This document shows positions 9,375 to 19,355 of a DNA stretch of 64,000 nt, one piece after another. The notes under the pieces were generated by a model that saw only the letters and a list, made by a program, of their open reading frames with translations, was not told the DNA's origin and made no database searches. Position 1 is the first letter of the stretch, and every line of letters begins with the position of its first letter. The position numbers were made by a program, and so were the translations under genes. The stretch spans positions 1 through 64,000 of the forward strand of contig JABWCL010000001.1 of assembly GCA_013360295.1 (NCBI GenBank), read 5' to 3'. The DNA comes from Ignavibacteriaceae bacterium. Lineage in GTDB: Bacteria > Bacteroidota > Ignavibacteria > Ignavibacteriales > Ignavibacteriaceae.

Positions 9375-10723
9375 AAAAATATAGAGTAAAATACATTTGC
9401 AGCAACTGCGGGTTTGAGTCACTTAAGTGGCTCGGTAAATGTCCATCCTGTGCCACCTGGAATTCATTCTCAGAAGAAATACTTGAAACGAATGAAAAGA
9501 CAGTCAGGAAAAAAGAAAAAAGCGGTACCTCCTCTTTCAACATCAATGAAATTGAAAGCTCTCCGGAGAGCCACAGAACAACTAATTCCACTGAACTTGA
9601 CCGGGTACTGGGAGGAGGCCTTGTTGCGGGTTCCGTAGTATTGATAGGCGGCGACCCGGGTATTGGTAAGTCAACCCTGGTTCTGCAGTCTCTGGGTAAA
9701 GTTGGGTACAAATCACTGTACATCAGTGGTGAGGAATCGCTCAGACAAATAAAAATGCGTGCCGAAAGGCTGCAGGTGGTATCAGAGGCACTCTTTCTGA
9801 TGGCTGAAACAAATCTTGAGAACATACTGAACGAGATTGATCTCCGTACCCCCGAGGTTGTTGTAATAGATTCAATCCAGACGATTCAGACTGACCTTTT
9901 ACAAAACAGCGCGGGAACCGTTACTCAGATACGGGAATGCACAGCGAGGCTAATTGAAAAAGCAAAGAAGGACGGATTCTCTGTTCTGATTATCGGACAC
10001 GTAACCAAAGACGGTACACTTGCCGGCCCTAAAGTGCTGGAACATATGGTTGATACCGTTCTCCAGTTTGAAGGCGATCCGAATCATAACTACAGAATTA
10101 TCAGGGCTGCAAAGAACAGGTTCGGCAGCACAAATGAAATTGGTATCTTTGATATGCGTGATTCAGGACTCATCGAAATAACCAATCCCAGTGAAATATT
10201 TCTGTCAAACTCTTCCAGCAAAGTCAACGGAAGTTGTGTGACAGCAACAATGGAGGGCCTTCGCCCACTGCTGGTTGAAATTCAAACACTCGTTACCCCG
10301 TCTCATTTCGGAAACCCGCAGCGTGTCTGTGATGGATTCGATTACAGGCGACTCTCTATTCTCCTCGCGGTACTTGAAAAACGAGTCGATCTCCGGTTCT
10401 CCACCACAAATGTTTTCCTGAATGTGGCCGGTGGGCTGAATATCTATGAGACGGCTGCCGACCTGGCTATCTGCATTGCATTGGCAACCGGACTGACGGA
10501 CAAACTTCTGGAAAGAAATCTGGTCGCAATTGGCGAGGTTGGTTTAGGTGGTGAGTTGAGACAGGTGAAATTTCTTGAAAAACGGCTTTCTGAGGCTGCC
10601 CGCCTTGGTTTTAAAACTGCACTTATACCTCCGACAAATGAACCTTTACCCGATATTGATAATATGGAAGTTATCCGCTTTCCCAACCTCCGGGATACAC
10701 TCCACTTTGTGATGAATATGTGA
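9371..10723 (+). CDS. radA: DNA repair protein RadA/Sms
   Basis: A 450-residue RecA-like ATPase that drives branch migration of recombination intermediates. The zinc finger has Cys10, 13, 24 and 27, Walker A is GDPGIGKST at 94-102, and the RadA-specific KNRFG motif is at 248-252. The C-terminal Lon-like domain follows (NVAGGLNIYETAADLAICIA). The TTG start overlaps the sirtuin stop, with a weak purine run (GGGAG) upstream. All family signatures are intact. Confidence 0.97.
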   Translation: MKKYRVKYICSNCGFESLKWLGKCPSCATWNSFSEEILETNEKTVRKKEKSGTSSFNINEIESSPESHRTTNSTELDRVLGGGLVAGSVVLIGGDPGIGKSTLVLQSLGKVGYKSLYISGEESLRQIKMRAERLQVVSEALFLMAETNLENILNEIDLRTPEVVVIDSIQTIQTDLLQNSAGTVTQIRECTARLIEKAKKDGFSVLIIGHVTKDGTLAGPKVLEHMVDTVLQFEGDPNHNYRIIRAAKNRFGSTNEIGIFDMRDSGLIEITNPSEIFLSNSSSKVNGSCVTATMEGLRPLLVEIQTLVTPSHFGNPQRVCDGFDYRRLSILLAVLEKRVDLRFSTTNVFLNVAGGLNIYETAADLAICIALATGLTDKLLERNLVAIGEVGLGGELRQVKFLEKRLSEAARLGFKTALIPPTNEPLPDIDNMEVIRFPNLRDTLHFVMNM

Positions 10724-10788
10724 TTGTTATCACACTCTACAGCATCGGAAATTCTTTTTCTAAGTTTGAATTTAGGCTTAACAATAGG

Positions 10789-10820
10789 TTTGTGATTTTG
10801 GGTAATTTTTTTTATATTTC
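10789..10820 (+). promoter_or_regulatory. Bacteroidetes-like promoter candidate for the zinc-ribbon/rpsU pair
   Basis: TTTG at 10789-10792 and TATATTTC at 10813-10820 are 20 bases apart, matching seven of eight positions of TAnnTTTG. It lies in the 112-base gap after radA and would start a short leader ahead of the ATG at 10836. Assigned by eye. Confidence 0.45.
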
Positions 10821-10835
10821 TTAGCTAAGATTTAT

Positions 10836-11231
10836 ATGAGTACTAAAATGATCAAATCCAAGAACGTCGAAGCTTACTGCAACTACTGTAAAGCTGTTAC
10901 TAAAATGGAAATTAAAGGTGACAGCAGTACTGACAGTGAGAGCACAAAGAGATGGGCTAAATGCAAAAAGTGCAAGCAGACTCTCAATATTGACCTTATG
11001 AATATTGAGAAAAGCGTTAAGCCTAAAGCTTCGCTTTATGATGGTGAAAAGAGTGTTACTTATTCCCCGTCGCTTTCATACAACGTGGGTGATTCTATCT
11101 TTCACGAAACATGGAATGATGTTGGCGTTGTAGTCTCAAAAGAATTTACTTCAAACGGCAGAGGTTCCATACTCGTGGAATTTCAGAATTTAGGCAAAAA
11201 GAAATTATTAGAAACAATCAATAACAAATAA
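10836..11231 (+). CDS. small zinc-ribbon protein with Tudor-like C-terminus
   Basis: A 131-residue soluble protein. The N-terminal half has two cysteine pairs, C15/C18 (YCNYC) and C43/C46 (CKKC), which look like a zinc ribbon, with a low-complexity Ser/Thr/Asp stretch between them. The C-terminal 50 residues (YNVGDSIFHETWNDVGVVV then LVEFQNLGKKKLL) resemble the Tudor-like domain at the end of PcrA/UvrD helicases, which binds RNA polymerase. The helicase itself is absent. It precedes rpsU by 11 bases, so it is probably cotranscribed. A role at RNA polymerase or the ribosome is inference only. Confidence 0.7.
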   Translation: MSTKMIKSKNVEAYCNYCKAVTKMEIKGDSSTDSESTKRWAKCKKCKQTLNIDLMNIEKSVKPKASLYDGEKSVTYSPSLSYNVGDSIFHETWNDVGVVVSKEFTSNGRGSILVEFQNLGKKKLLETINNK

Positions 11232-11242
11232 AAGGAGCTATT

Positions 11243-11437
11243 TTGGTAGGTATTACTATTCAGGAAAATGAATCAATTGACAAAGCACTAAAGAGATTTA
11301 AGAAAAAATATGAGCGTTCTGGGGTTTTAAAAGAATTTAAGAAAAGGACCTTTTTCCTCAAGCCTTCGATCAAGAAGAGAATGGCGAAAATCAAAGCTGT
11401 CAGAAGAGCACAGCGTACTGATTTTATCAACGAATAG
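11243..11437 (+). CDS. rpsU: 30S ribosomal protein bS21
   Basis: The 64-residue basic protein begins MVGITIQENESIDKALKRFK and carries the KKRTFFLKPSIKKR segment typical of bS21. It sits on the small subunit near the anti-Shine-Dalgarno region and assists initiation. The start is TTG with a strong ribosome-binding site (AAAGGAG) six bases upstream, which decides the start. Followed by a perfect hairpin terminator. Confidence 0.96.
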   Translation: MVGITIQENESIDKALKRFKKKYERSGVLKEFKKRTFFLKPSIKKRMAKIKAVRRAQRTDFINE

Positions 11438-11456
11438 TTTTACCACAAAATAGTTT

Positions 11457-11488
11457 CAGGGCTGCATTACTGCAGCCCTGATTATTTT
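11457..11488. terminator. hairpin terminator between rpsU and the convergent LOG gene
   Basis: A perfect ten-base stem, CAGGGCTGCA at 11457-11466 and TGCAGCCCTG at 11471-11480, with loop TTAC, is followed by a T-rich run on the plus strand. It ends rpsU and may also serve the convergent gene. Confidence 0.85.
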
Positions 11489-11490
11489 CT

Positions 11491-12315
11491 TTATTTCCTT
11501 TTTAGATAAAACTTCTCAAAGTGGCGTTTTACAATCTCAAAAGCGTCATCAATTGAATTGCAGAATTGAAATAGATTAAGATCACTTTTATTGATCATTC
11601 CGTATTCCGCCAATTTATCAAAATTTAATATATCTTTCCAGTATTTCTCATCATATATAAGTATCATCAGGTTCTTCTTTATCTTTCCGGTCTGAACTAA
11701 TGTAAGTATCTCAAAAAGTTCATCCATCGTACCGAACCCGCCCGGGAAAATTATCAGTGCTTTCGAAAGATAAGCGAACCAGAACTTTCTCATAAAAAAG
11801 TAATGGAACTCAAATTTTAACTGAGGTGTCACATATTGGTTCACGAACTGCTCGAAAGGAATGCTGATATTTAATCCGATCGAATATCCACCTGCCTGTT
11901 TTGCTCCTTTGTTGGCAGCCTCCATTATACCGGGGCCCCCGCCAGTACACATGATAAACCTATTTTTATCCAAACCAAGGCTAAGTGACCATTCTGTAAG
12001 TCTCTTGCTTAACTCAACAGCGTCATCGTAATATTTCGACATAATAAGATCCTGTTGCGCCTTACGCAATTTCAGAGCGAATCCCGGAACTTGTTTTGGA
12101 TCGGCATTTTTTATTTTAGCATATTCTCTCAACGCGGCTCTTCTCGATATCAGCCTGGCTGATCCGAAAAAAACGACTGTATCCATAATTTTATATTTAT
12201 TGAATCTCGATTCCGGTTCAAGATACTCTGCCAGTATCCTGAGGGTTCTCGCGTCCGGCGAATTCAAAAAATTTGGATTCGAGTATGCCTTTTTTGGTGT
12301 TTTAATATTCTTCAT
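11491..12315 (-). CDS. TIGR00730 family Rossmann-fold (LOG-type) protein
   Basis: A 274-residue protein with the two family signatures GGGPGIMEAANKGA and PGGFGTMDELFE. Relatives that have been tested hydrolyse nucleoside 5'-monophosphates, releasing ribose 5-phosphate (the LOG cytokinin-activating reaction). The N-terminal 90 residues extend beyond the shortest members, as in the longer LonelyGuy-like bacterial branch. The real substrate in this organism is unknown. It converges with rpsU and is divergent from dacB, 55 bases away. Confidence 0.9.
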   Translation of the reverse strand: MKNIKTPKKAYSNPNFLNSPDARTLRILAEYLEPESRFNKYKIMDTVVFFGSARLISRRAALREYAKIKNADPKQVPGFALKLRKAQQDLIMSKYYDDAVELSKRLTEWSLSLGLDKNRFIMCTGGGPGIMEAANKGAKQAGGYSIGLNISIPFEQFVNQYVTPQLKFEFHYFFMRKFWFAYLSKALIIFPGGFGTMDELFEILTLVQTGKIKKNLMILIYDEKYWKDILNFDKLAEYGMINKSDLNLFQFCNSIDDAFEIVKRHFEKFYLKRK

Positions 12316-12370
12316 ATTTACAAATTAATTAATTAAAAATTTTTGAACAGCTAAAATACGCAATTTACTA

Positions 12371-13633
12371 TTGATTAGAAGAGCAATTTTTATTTTCCTT
12401 TTTATTTACTCTTCCGGGTTGACGCAGGTTTATTCTAAGAACCCGGAGTTAAAATCGAAGATCAATGAAATTTTTTCACGTGTGCCTGCCTCAACTTCCG
12501 TCTCAGTTTTGATATTGGACCCTCTTGATAAAGATACAATATTTGCGCTGAACCCTAAAGAGGCACTGGTTCCAGCATCAAATATCAAACTTTTCACGAC
12601 TGTTGTGGCAATGAATATGTATGGGCCAAATTACGAAATACCCACGGTATTATATTCTGATACTGAACCTGATGATAAGGGGGTAATTAACGGCAATTTA
12701 TATATCAAAGGTTTTGGTAATGGATTGTTCGATACTAAAGACCTTGAATCGTTCGTAGAGGGACTGAAGTCTTTCGGAATTACCAGAATAACTGGTGATA
12801 TATTAGGTGATGACAGTTTCCTTGACAACGAATATTCACGCAACGATTGGCTTGAGGATGACAACAACGCGCAGTTAATCCCCCCCGTCTCAGCCCTGGT
12901 GCTTGACAGAAACAGAAAGACTGAAAGACGAAGAATACGCCGTAACAGGTATCGTACTGTCAGCGTAAATATAGCCAATCCCCCGGCACACGCGGCTCAG
13001 GCATTACTAAATTCTTTGAAGAAAAATAAGATCACAGTCCTGGGAACTTCGGGCGTCGGAATCACTCCTGAAGACGCATTTGAACTCGGCAGAGTCTCCG
13101 TGAAAATGTCTGATATCGTGAGTATAGTTAATAAAAGAAGTGATAACTTTCTGGCGGAAATTCTCTTCAAACTCATTGGAAGGAAAAAGGGGCAAAACGA
13201 AAATAACGGTTATTTTGCTTCACAGGAGATTAAAAGATTCCTTATTGAAAATGATATCTATGCTAACGGAACCCAGATCGCGGATGGGTCGGGACTTTCC
13301 CATTATAATTTTAGTTCTGCTGCTTCGCTGACCAGCCTTCTCGAGTGGGTCTATATTAATATGGATTTTTACGATTCATTTATTACCACCCTTAGTGTTG
13401 CCGGGATTGACGGCACACTCGGAAGACGAATGTCTTCAATCTCTCCGGCTTACAAATTTTATGGTAAAACAGGGACACTTAGAGGGTCAACCTCCGTTTC
13501 CGGTTTCTTATCTTCAGTTTATAACAGAGATCTGATTGTGAGCATTCTGTTTCAGCACAATCATGGATCAGGCGATTTCTACAAGAACATCCAGGATGAT
13601 GTAATTAAACTGCTTTCATCCTCATTCGAATAA
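12371..13633 (+). CDS. dacB: D-alanyl-D-alanine carboxypeptidase/endopeptidase (PBP4, S13 family)
   Basis: A 420-residue exported penicillin-binding protein that trims or cleaves peptidoglycan cross-links in the periplasm. The three active-site motifs are present: SNIK (Ser70, Lys73), SDN (in NKRSDNFLAE) and KTG (in YGKTGTLRG). It is shorter than the E. coli enzyme (477 residues), which points to a reduced insertion domain. The start is a TTG with no ribosome-binding site; the hydrophobic signal follows directly (RRAIFIFLFIYSS), so a later start would lose it. Confidence 0.93.
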   Translation: MIRRAIFIFLFIYSSGLTQVYSKNPELKSKINEIFSRVPASTSVSVLILDPLDKDTIFALNPKEALVPASNIKLFTTVVAMNMYGPNYEIPTVLYSDTEPDDKGVINGNLYIKGFGNGLFDTKDLESFVEGLKSFGITRITGDILGDDSFLDNEYSRNDWLEDDNNAQLIPPVSALVLDRNRKTERRRIRRNRYRTVSVNIANPPAHAAQALLNSLKKNKITVLGTSGVGITPEDAFELGRVSVKMSDIVSIVNKRSDNFLAEILFKLIGRKKGQNENNGYFASQEIKRFLIENDIYANGTQIADGSGLSHYNFSSAASLTSLLEWVYINMDFYDSFITTLSVAGIDGTLGRRMSSISPAYKFYGKTGTLRGSTSVSGFLSSVYNRDLIVSILFQHNHGSGDFYKNIQDDVIKLLSSSFE

Positions 13634-13637
13634 AAAA

Positions 13638-13680
13638 AATCCCTTTGCTGTTTCAGGACAACAAAGGGATTATTAAAAAA
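13638..13680. terminator. bidirectional terminator between dacB and secG
   Basis: AATCCCTTTG at 13638-13647 pairs with CAAAGGGATT at 13662-13671, with A-runs on the left and right flanks that give T-runs on both transcripts. Confidence 0.8.
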
Positions 13681-13690
13681 ACAGAAATAC

Positions 13691-14020
13691 TTATTTACTC
13701 TGGCTTTGGGGTAAGGTAGGTGTAGTGGGAACAGTGGTTCTGCCTGATTCCTGGATTATACTTTTCCTCTGGTCTCCGGTACTGACACCAGGAAGATAGA
13801 ATAAATTTATGAGTAAAGCTAAAAGAACGAGGATTCCTGCGAGCCACCAAGTGGATTTGCTGAGAAAGTCAGCTGTTCTTCTGGTCCCGAACATAGCACC
13901 AACATTAGCCGCACCGCCAAAGGTACCGGCAAGACCGCCGCCTTTGCTCGCCTGCAACAATACAATTACGATTAAAAAGATCGCAATCAGTAAGGATAAA
14001 ATCATTAATAAAGTATACAT
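13691..14020 (-). CDS. secG: preprotein translocase subunit SecG
   Basis: The 109-residue protein has two membrane helices (residues 2-22 and about 55-76) around the conserved GGGLAGTFGGAANVGAMFGTR loop of SecG. It is part of the SecYEG channel and speeds export. The C-terminal tail (about 30 residues, Thr/Gln/Pro-rich) is longer than the minimal form. It lies 21 bases downstream of tRNA-Met on the same strand and is probably transcribed with it. Confidence 0.95.
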   Translation of the reverse strand: MYTLLMILSLLIAIFLIVIVLLQASKGGGLAGTFGGAANVGAMFGTRRTADFLSKSTWWLAGILVLLALLINLFYLPGVSTGDQRKSIIQESGRTTVPTTPTLPQSQSK

Positions 14021-14041
14021 CTATTCTCCAATTATAATTTG

Positions 14042-14115
14042 TAGCGAGGGAGGGACTCGAACCCCCGACACATGGATTATGATTCCATTGCTCTAACCTG
14101 CTGAGCTACCTCGCC
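14042..14115 (-). tRNA. tRNA-Met (CAT), elongator type
   Basis: On the minus strand the cloverleaf is complete: acceptor GGCGAGG/CCTCGCT (first pair G-T), D stem GCTC/GAGC, anticodon stem ATGGA/TCCAT with loop ATCATAA (anticodon CAT), and T arm GGGGG-TTCGAGT-CCCTC. The anticodon stem lacks the three G-C pairs of initiator tRNA and the first pair is not a C-A mismatch, so it is not the initiator. An isoleucine tRNA with modified CAT is the alternative, but the overall match is to elongator Met. The CCA end is not encoded. Confidence 0.92.
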
Positions 14116-14162
14116 GAAAAACAAGACTTTAAAGTTAATAATTTTTCTAATAAAATGCAAAA

Positions 14163-15164
14163 CTAAAGGTTTTTTCTAAACTCTTCTACAATTTTGCTTA
14201 GTTGTCCCGGATACATTCCCCTTATAATTTCTATTGTTTTTTCGTCTAAGGGCAAAACAGGGTCGGAATTCTTCTCGGCCTGAGCCCGAGTTCTGATTCC
14301 TGGAATAGCAACACTCACACCCTGAACCGAGAGCACGAAGGAGATAGCCAATTTCGCTTTTTCCTCGATTGTGTTCACACCGGTTCGCTTCCAGGTCTCA
14401 TCCAGTATCGAAAGAGCCATTTTTAGGACATCCGGCTTTAACCTGAAACTTCTGTGGTCATCTTTTTCAAACGTCTGTGAGGGAGAAAATCGTCCTGAGA
14501 GTAATCCGAACTGATACGGCATCCTTGCGATTATTCCATAGCCATTCTCTCTGGCAGCAGGAATTACTTTATCCAGAGATATCTGGTTAATTATGTTCAG
14601 GACTACCTGGAATGAATGCCCGATTTTATTGGTAATAAAGAAATCAGCTTCTTCTTCGGGTAGAAAAGTATTAAGCGAAATTCCCCAATATCTGATTTTC
14701 CCCTCCTGTTTAAGTTGTTCCATTGCTTCGATGCAATCACCTTGCTTAAGGTGAGGCATTCTGGCGCTATGCAGCTGGTAGATATCAATGTAATCACGCT
14801 GCAAACGCCGAAGTGACTCCTCGCAGGCTGAGATTATATAATCTTTGCTGTAATCGAGATAAATTTTCTGTTCTGAATCAATCCTGTGTCCGACCTTTGT
14901 AGCGATAACTACCCTGTCAGATTTTCCCTTGAATGCTTTCCCGATCAATTCTTCGCTATGACCTAATCCGTAGAAGTCAGCCGTATCGTAAAAATTTATA
15001 CCATTATAGTACGCCGAATACAAGGCTTCCATTGATTCATCATCGTTTACCTTCCCCCAGCCAATCGGTATGTCACCTGCCATTGCAGGTCCGCCAATTG
15101 TCCACCCGCCGAAACCTACCTCACTTACTTTTAAACCGGTTTTTCCAAATTCCCTGAAATTCAT
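14163..15164 (-). CDS. aldo/keto reductase
   Basis: A 333-residue NADPH-type oxidoreductase of the AKR superfamily. The start FGKTGLKVSEVGFGGW is typical, and the catalytic set is present: Asp and Tyr in NFYDTADFYGLGHSEE, Lys in VIATKVGH and His in YQLHSA. The physiological carbonyl substrate cannot be told from sequence. It is the last gene of a compact minus-strand unit; the M48 protease gene ends five bases upstream of its start. Confidence 0.92.
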   Translation of the reverse strand: MNFREFGKTGLKVSEVGFGGWTIGGPAMAGDIPIGWGKVNDDESMEALYSAYYNGINFYDTADFYGLGHSEELIGKAFKGKSDRVVIATKVGHRIDSEQKIYLDYSKDYIISACEESLRRLQRDYIDIYQLHSARMPHLKQGDCIEAMEQLKQEGKIRYWGISLNTFLPEEEADFFITNKIGHSFQVVLNIINQISLDKVIPAARENGYGIIARMPYQFGLLSGRFSPSQTFEKDDHRSFRLKPDVLKMALSILDETWKRTGVNTIEEKAKLAISFVLSVQGVSVAIPGIRTRAQAEKNSDPVLPLDEKTIEIIRGMYPGQLSKIVEEFRKNL

Positions 15165-15169
15165 TATAC

Positions 15170-16030
15170 CTATGGAAGAGTGTTTTTAATGTTTGTTGTG
15201 TATTCAGTTTTAAATATGCCATCACCGGTATATTTCCAGTCATGAACAGGCAACGAAGCATTGGTAAGCCGCTGGTTTGTATTTGCTATCCTCTGGATCG
15301 GATCAGGGTGTGTTGATAAAAAAGTCTCCAGTTGACTGCTTTGTGAACTGACTAAACCGTCATCTCTGAGCTTTTCAAAAAAGAACTTGACCGCGCCCGG
15401 ATAGTAGCGTGTGTCTTTCAAGTATTCGAATGAATACTGATCGCTTTCGTCCTCAGCCGTCCTGGAGTTCGCGAGAAAAGCTATTCCGACAAAAAGGTTT
15501 GCGGCAATCTCAGCTAATTGGGTTGGGTTCTGTCCGAGAATAAGACTGAGAAGAACCGATACGCCATAATAGGCAGTCATCCTCTGTGTCGCGTGTCGCC
15601 TCTCGGCATGTGCAATCTCGTGCCCTAATACACCTGCGAGAGCGGCTTCTGAATCAAGATACTTCAGTAAACCGGTATAGACATAGACTGGGCCGCCGGG
15701 CAGAGCAAATGCATTGTAAACACTATCGTTTTTCACAATCTCAAGCGAATACTGGTAAACATTTTTCTTTGCTACCTTTGGAGACTGCAAAATGTGGTTA
15801 AAGATCCTTGTTCGTATATAATCGCGGGCAGCATTTGTCCTGCTGTCCCGGGGATACTCTCCTGGATTCGCGTTTATCTCCGTGACTACCTGCTGACCTA
15901 GTTCAACATCGTCCGCATCGCTGAAAATATTTATATCAGAGAAAATATTGTTGTCCTTATCGCAGGAAACAATAAATAGCGAAGAGAAAGTTATTGTAAA
16001 AGATAGTATCAGTAAACGAAATTTATTCAT
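15170..16030 (-). CDS. M48 family metalloprotease, lipoprotein
   Basis: A 286-residue periplasmic protease. The signal ends in a lipobox (FIVSC, Cys23), so it should be lipid-anchored. The zinc site is HEIAH (137-141) with a downstream glutamate in TAEDESDQYSF. It resembles the LoiP/BepA group, which degrades misfolded outer-membrane proteins, but without a TPR domain. It lies seven bases after obg and five before the reductase. Confidence 0.9.
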   Translation of the reverse strand: MNKFRLLILSFTITFSSLFIVSCDKDNNIFSDINIFSDADDVELGQQVVTEINANPGEYPRDSRTNAARDYIRTRIFNHILQSPKVAKKNVYQYSLEIVKNDSVYNAFALPGGPVYVYTGLLKYLDSEAALAGVLGHEIAHAERRHATQRMTAYYGVSVLLSLILGQNPTQLAEIAANLFVGIAFLANSRTAEDESDQYSFEYLKDTRYYPGAVKFFFEKLRDDGLVSSQSSQLETFLSTHPDPIQRIANTNQRLTNASLPVHDWKYTGDGIFKTEYTTNIKNTLP

Positions 16031-16037
16031 TATTCAT

Positions 16038-17024
<987 letters not shown>

Positions 17025-17030
17025 TTATTT

Positions 17031-18491
17031 TTATCCTTTACTCTTTTCAGCAAAATGTTTTTCAATTTTCTGAATAAGCAGAGAAGCTTCAGGGCTGCTG
17101 AACGCGTTAATTTTATAAGAAAGGAACACGGTGTTAATCAAGGATAGGGCCGAGTCTCTATCACGGCAGTCATTAATCTTCTCCATTGTATTGACAAAAT
17201 CCATGCTGTCATTACTGAAAATTGTGGAAACAACCCGCATCGTCTCACGAGTTGAAAATTGCGACAGTATCCCGGGATCTTGTTCCTCTGATTCATCTTC
17301 TTCTGCCCGGAACTCGTTAGTCATCTCAGAATCAACTTTTTTTATTACCGGTGTGACTTCATCAGCAATATCGGGAGATTGTTTTTTTTCATCCACGGTC
17401 AAGGATCGCATTACATCTTCATCAAACAATTCGAGAGTACCTACCCCGCCTCTGTTCTGATCATTTGTATTCTCTTCCCCGGTTTCATCATCCTCCTTAT
17501 CCCTGAAGATATTCAATTTAGAGTTGAGAAGTAACTCCAATTGCTCAAGTTCCGAGTTATCCGTTTCACTGGCAGGGATATACGTTTCAGGATCAGGTGC
17601 ACTGTCCAGATTATTTGTCATGAATGATCCGAATAATCCCTTTTTTATACTTGGTAATGGTTCAGTCATACTGCTGTCTGGCTGAGTTTCGGGTCTGACG
17701 GGCTGCTGAAATAAGTTATTCTCCGAACCAAACGCAATCCCGCTGTAAATTGCGGTTTTGTAGTCCTCCACCTCATATTTCTGCTTTGGATCATCGGATA
17801 GTAAAGTGCGTAATTTGTTTATATATTCCTGTAAGCCCTTCTCTTTAAGTGTCATTTCGACCATACCAATAGCGATCAGCTTTTTATTACCTTCCCCAAT
17901 GTTCACAAAATCACTTATCGCCTTAAGCGTTTCATCAATGATCGTCCTTTGCTGTGATCTGATCAGTTCGTTCTCAATTTTATATAGCGAAGACTCGAAT
18001 TCTGACGCAGAGACCTCCAGTGCAGACTTCTTTTCAAAATAAGCCACAAGGATATTAGCATAGTAAGGATAATAGTGACCGTACCTGAAGAATAGCCTCA
18101 GGTCGTCGAGAGTCCTAGTTTCCTCATTATCATAAACGAATCTTTTAAGTGTCCATCTCGGCCTGATTACAAAATTAAGGTTGTAGATCACAGCTTGTTC
18201 CACCAGTCTTTTGACATCCTCAAAAGGCAATAACTTATTCGCCCTGATTATATCAGCGATTTTCTCAAAATAGGATGAGATCTCCTTCCCCGAATAATCG
18301 AAAACCGACTCTTTCAGAATCTTCTTTCGGTCCAGGTGCAGGAGGTAATTCAGTTCAGCGGAAATATACTGCACTATCGCCGGGTGAACGTCTGAGTTGA
18401 TGAGATCATTAATAGTAAAAAAAGCGCCAAGCCTTTTTATTTTATTAATATTGAAATCAACTATAAAACGTATTTCTTTTTCAAACATCAT
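17031..18491 (-). CDS. unknown 486-residue cytosolic protein upstream of obg
   Basis: I do not recognise a family. There is no signal peptide or membrane segment. Residues 1-260 look helical with several aromatic-rich stretches (RLFFRYGHYYPYYANILVAYFEKK), and residues about 265-420 are acidic, Ser/Thr-rich and probably disordered. A short helical segment (about 425-486) closes the protein. It is the first gene of a four-gene unit (this gene, obgE, M48 protease, aldo/keto reductase) with gaps of 6, 7 and 5 bases. The context gives no clear function. Confidence 0.75.
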   Translation of the reverse strand: MMFEKEIRFIVDFNINKIKRLGAFFTINDLINSDVHPAIVQYISAELNYLLHLDRKKILKESVFDYSGKEISSYFEKIADIIRANKLLPFEDVKRLVEQAVIYNLNFVIRPRWTLKRFVYDNEETRTLDDLRLFFRYGHYYPYYANILVAYFEKKSALEVSASEFESSLYKIENELIRSQQRTIIDETLKAISDFVNIGEGNKKLIAIGMVEMTLKEKGLQEYINKLRTLLSDDPKQKYEVEDYKTAIYSGIAFGSENNLFQQPVRPETQPDSSMTEPLPSIKKGLFGSFMTNNLDSAPDPETYIPASETDNSELEQLELLLNSKLNIFRDKEDDETGEENTNDQNRGGVGTLELFDEDVMRSLTVDEKKQSPDIADEVTPVIKKVDSEMTNEFRAEEDESEEQDPGILSQFSTRETMRVVSTIFSNDSMDFVNTMEKINDCRDRDSALSLINTVFLSYKINAFSSPEASLLIQKIEKHFAEKSKG

Positions 18492-18522
18492 AAAGGTTAA
18501 TAATTGCCATTACCAAAAATAA

Positions 18523-18550
18523 AAAATCCCGAAGAATTATTCGGGATTTT
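18523..18550 (-). terminator. terminator of the sdhCAB operon
   Basis: AAAATCCCGAA at 18523-18533 pairs with TTCGGGATTTT at 18540-18550 around a six-base loop. Read on the minus strand it is followed by a T-rich tract, just after the sdhB stop. Confidence 0.85.
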
Positions 18551-18571
18551 CAGGAGAATAATACGAATTAT

Positions 18572-19312
18572 TTATTTGAAGGACGCTTTCAGGTATTCCC
18601 TGTTCAGCCTTGCGATATTGGTGATTGATATGCTCTTGGGACACTCGGCCTCACACGCACCGGTATTAGTACAGGCACCAAATCCCTCTTTGTCCATCTG
18701 AGCAACCATATTCAATACTCTCGCCTCCCTCTCAGGGTGTCCCTGCGGAAGCAGGGCAAAGTGTGAAACTTTAGCTGAAACAAAAAGCATCGCTGACGCG
18801 TTCTTACATGCGGCAACGCAGGCACCGCATCCGATACACGCCGCTGCATCCATCGCTAATTCAGCAGTATCATGGTCAATCAGAACAGCATTTGCATCGG
18901 GAGCACTTCCGGTCCTCGCTGATATAAATCCACCCGACTGCATTATTCTGTCAAGCGGGGACCTGTCTACTACTAGGTCTTTCAGCACCGGAAACGGTTT
19001 TGCCCTCCACGGTTCAACCCAGATTGTGTCTCCGTCCTTGAATGAGCGCATATGCAGCTGGCAAGCGGTTATGCCGCGTTTCGGACCGTGCGCCCTGCCG
19101 TTAATGTAAACACCACAGCTTCCGCAAATACCTTCTCTGCAGTCGTGATCGAATGCCACCGGATCAATGTTCTGAGATATGAGCTTTTCATTGAGGATAT
19201 CCAGCATTTCAAGAAATGACATATCCGGCGACACGGACTCAAGTTCGTAAGTAGAAAAATCGCCTTTAGACTTCGAATCCTTTTGGCGCCAAATTTTAAG
19301 AGTTAACTTCAT
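18572..19312 (-). CDS. sdhB: succinate dehydrogenase/fumarate reductase iron-sulfur subunit
   Basis: The 246-residue subunit carries electrons from the flavoprotein to quinone. Three cluster motifs are visible: the [2Fe-2S] site [12 protein letters not shown] with a distal Cys in GITAC, the [4Fe-4S] site [11 protein letters not shown] followed by a later cysteine, and the [3Fe-4S] site [12 protein letters not shown]. It is the last of three genes (C, A, B) on this strand. The gap to sdhA is 43 bases. Confidence 0.96.
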   Translation of the reverse strand: MKLTLKIWRQKDSKSKGDFSTYELESVSPDMSFLEMLDILNEKLISQNIDPVAFDHDCREGICGSCGVYINGRAHGPKRGITACQLHMRSFKDGDTIWVEPWRAKPFPVLKDLVVDRSPLDRIMQSGGFISARTGSAPDANAVLIDHDTAELAMDAAACIGCGACVAACKNASAMLFVSAKVSHFALLPQGHPEREARVLNMVAQMDKEGFGACTNTGACEAECPKSISITNIARLNREYLKASFK

Positions 19313-19355
19313 TTAATTACCTGTAACTTAGTCTTTTTTAATATTTTACGATAGA

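Noticed and set aside
9337-9825. Minus-strand open frame of 162 codons across radA
   Set aside because: It lies antisense to conserved radA motifs, so the openness is a by-product of codon bias.
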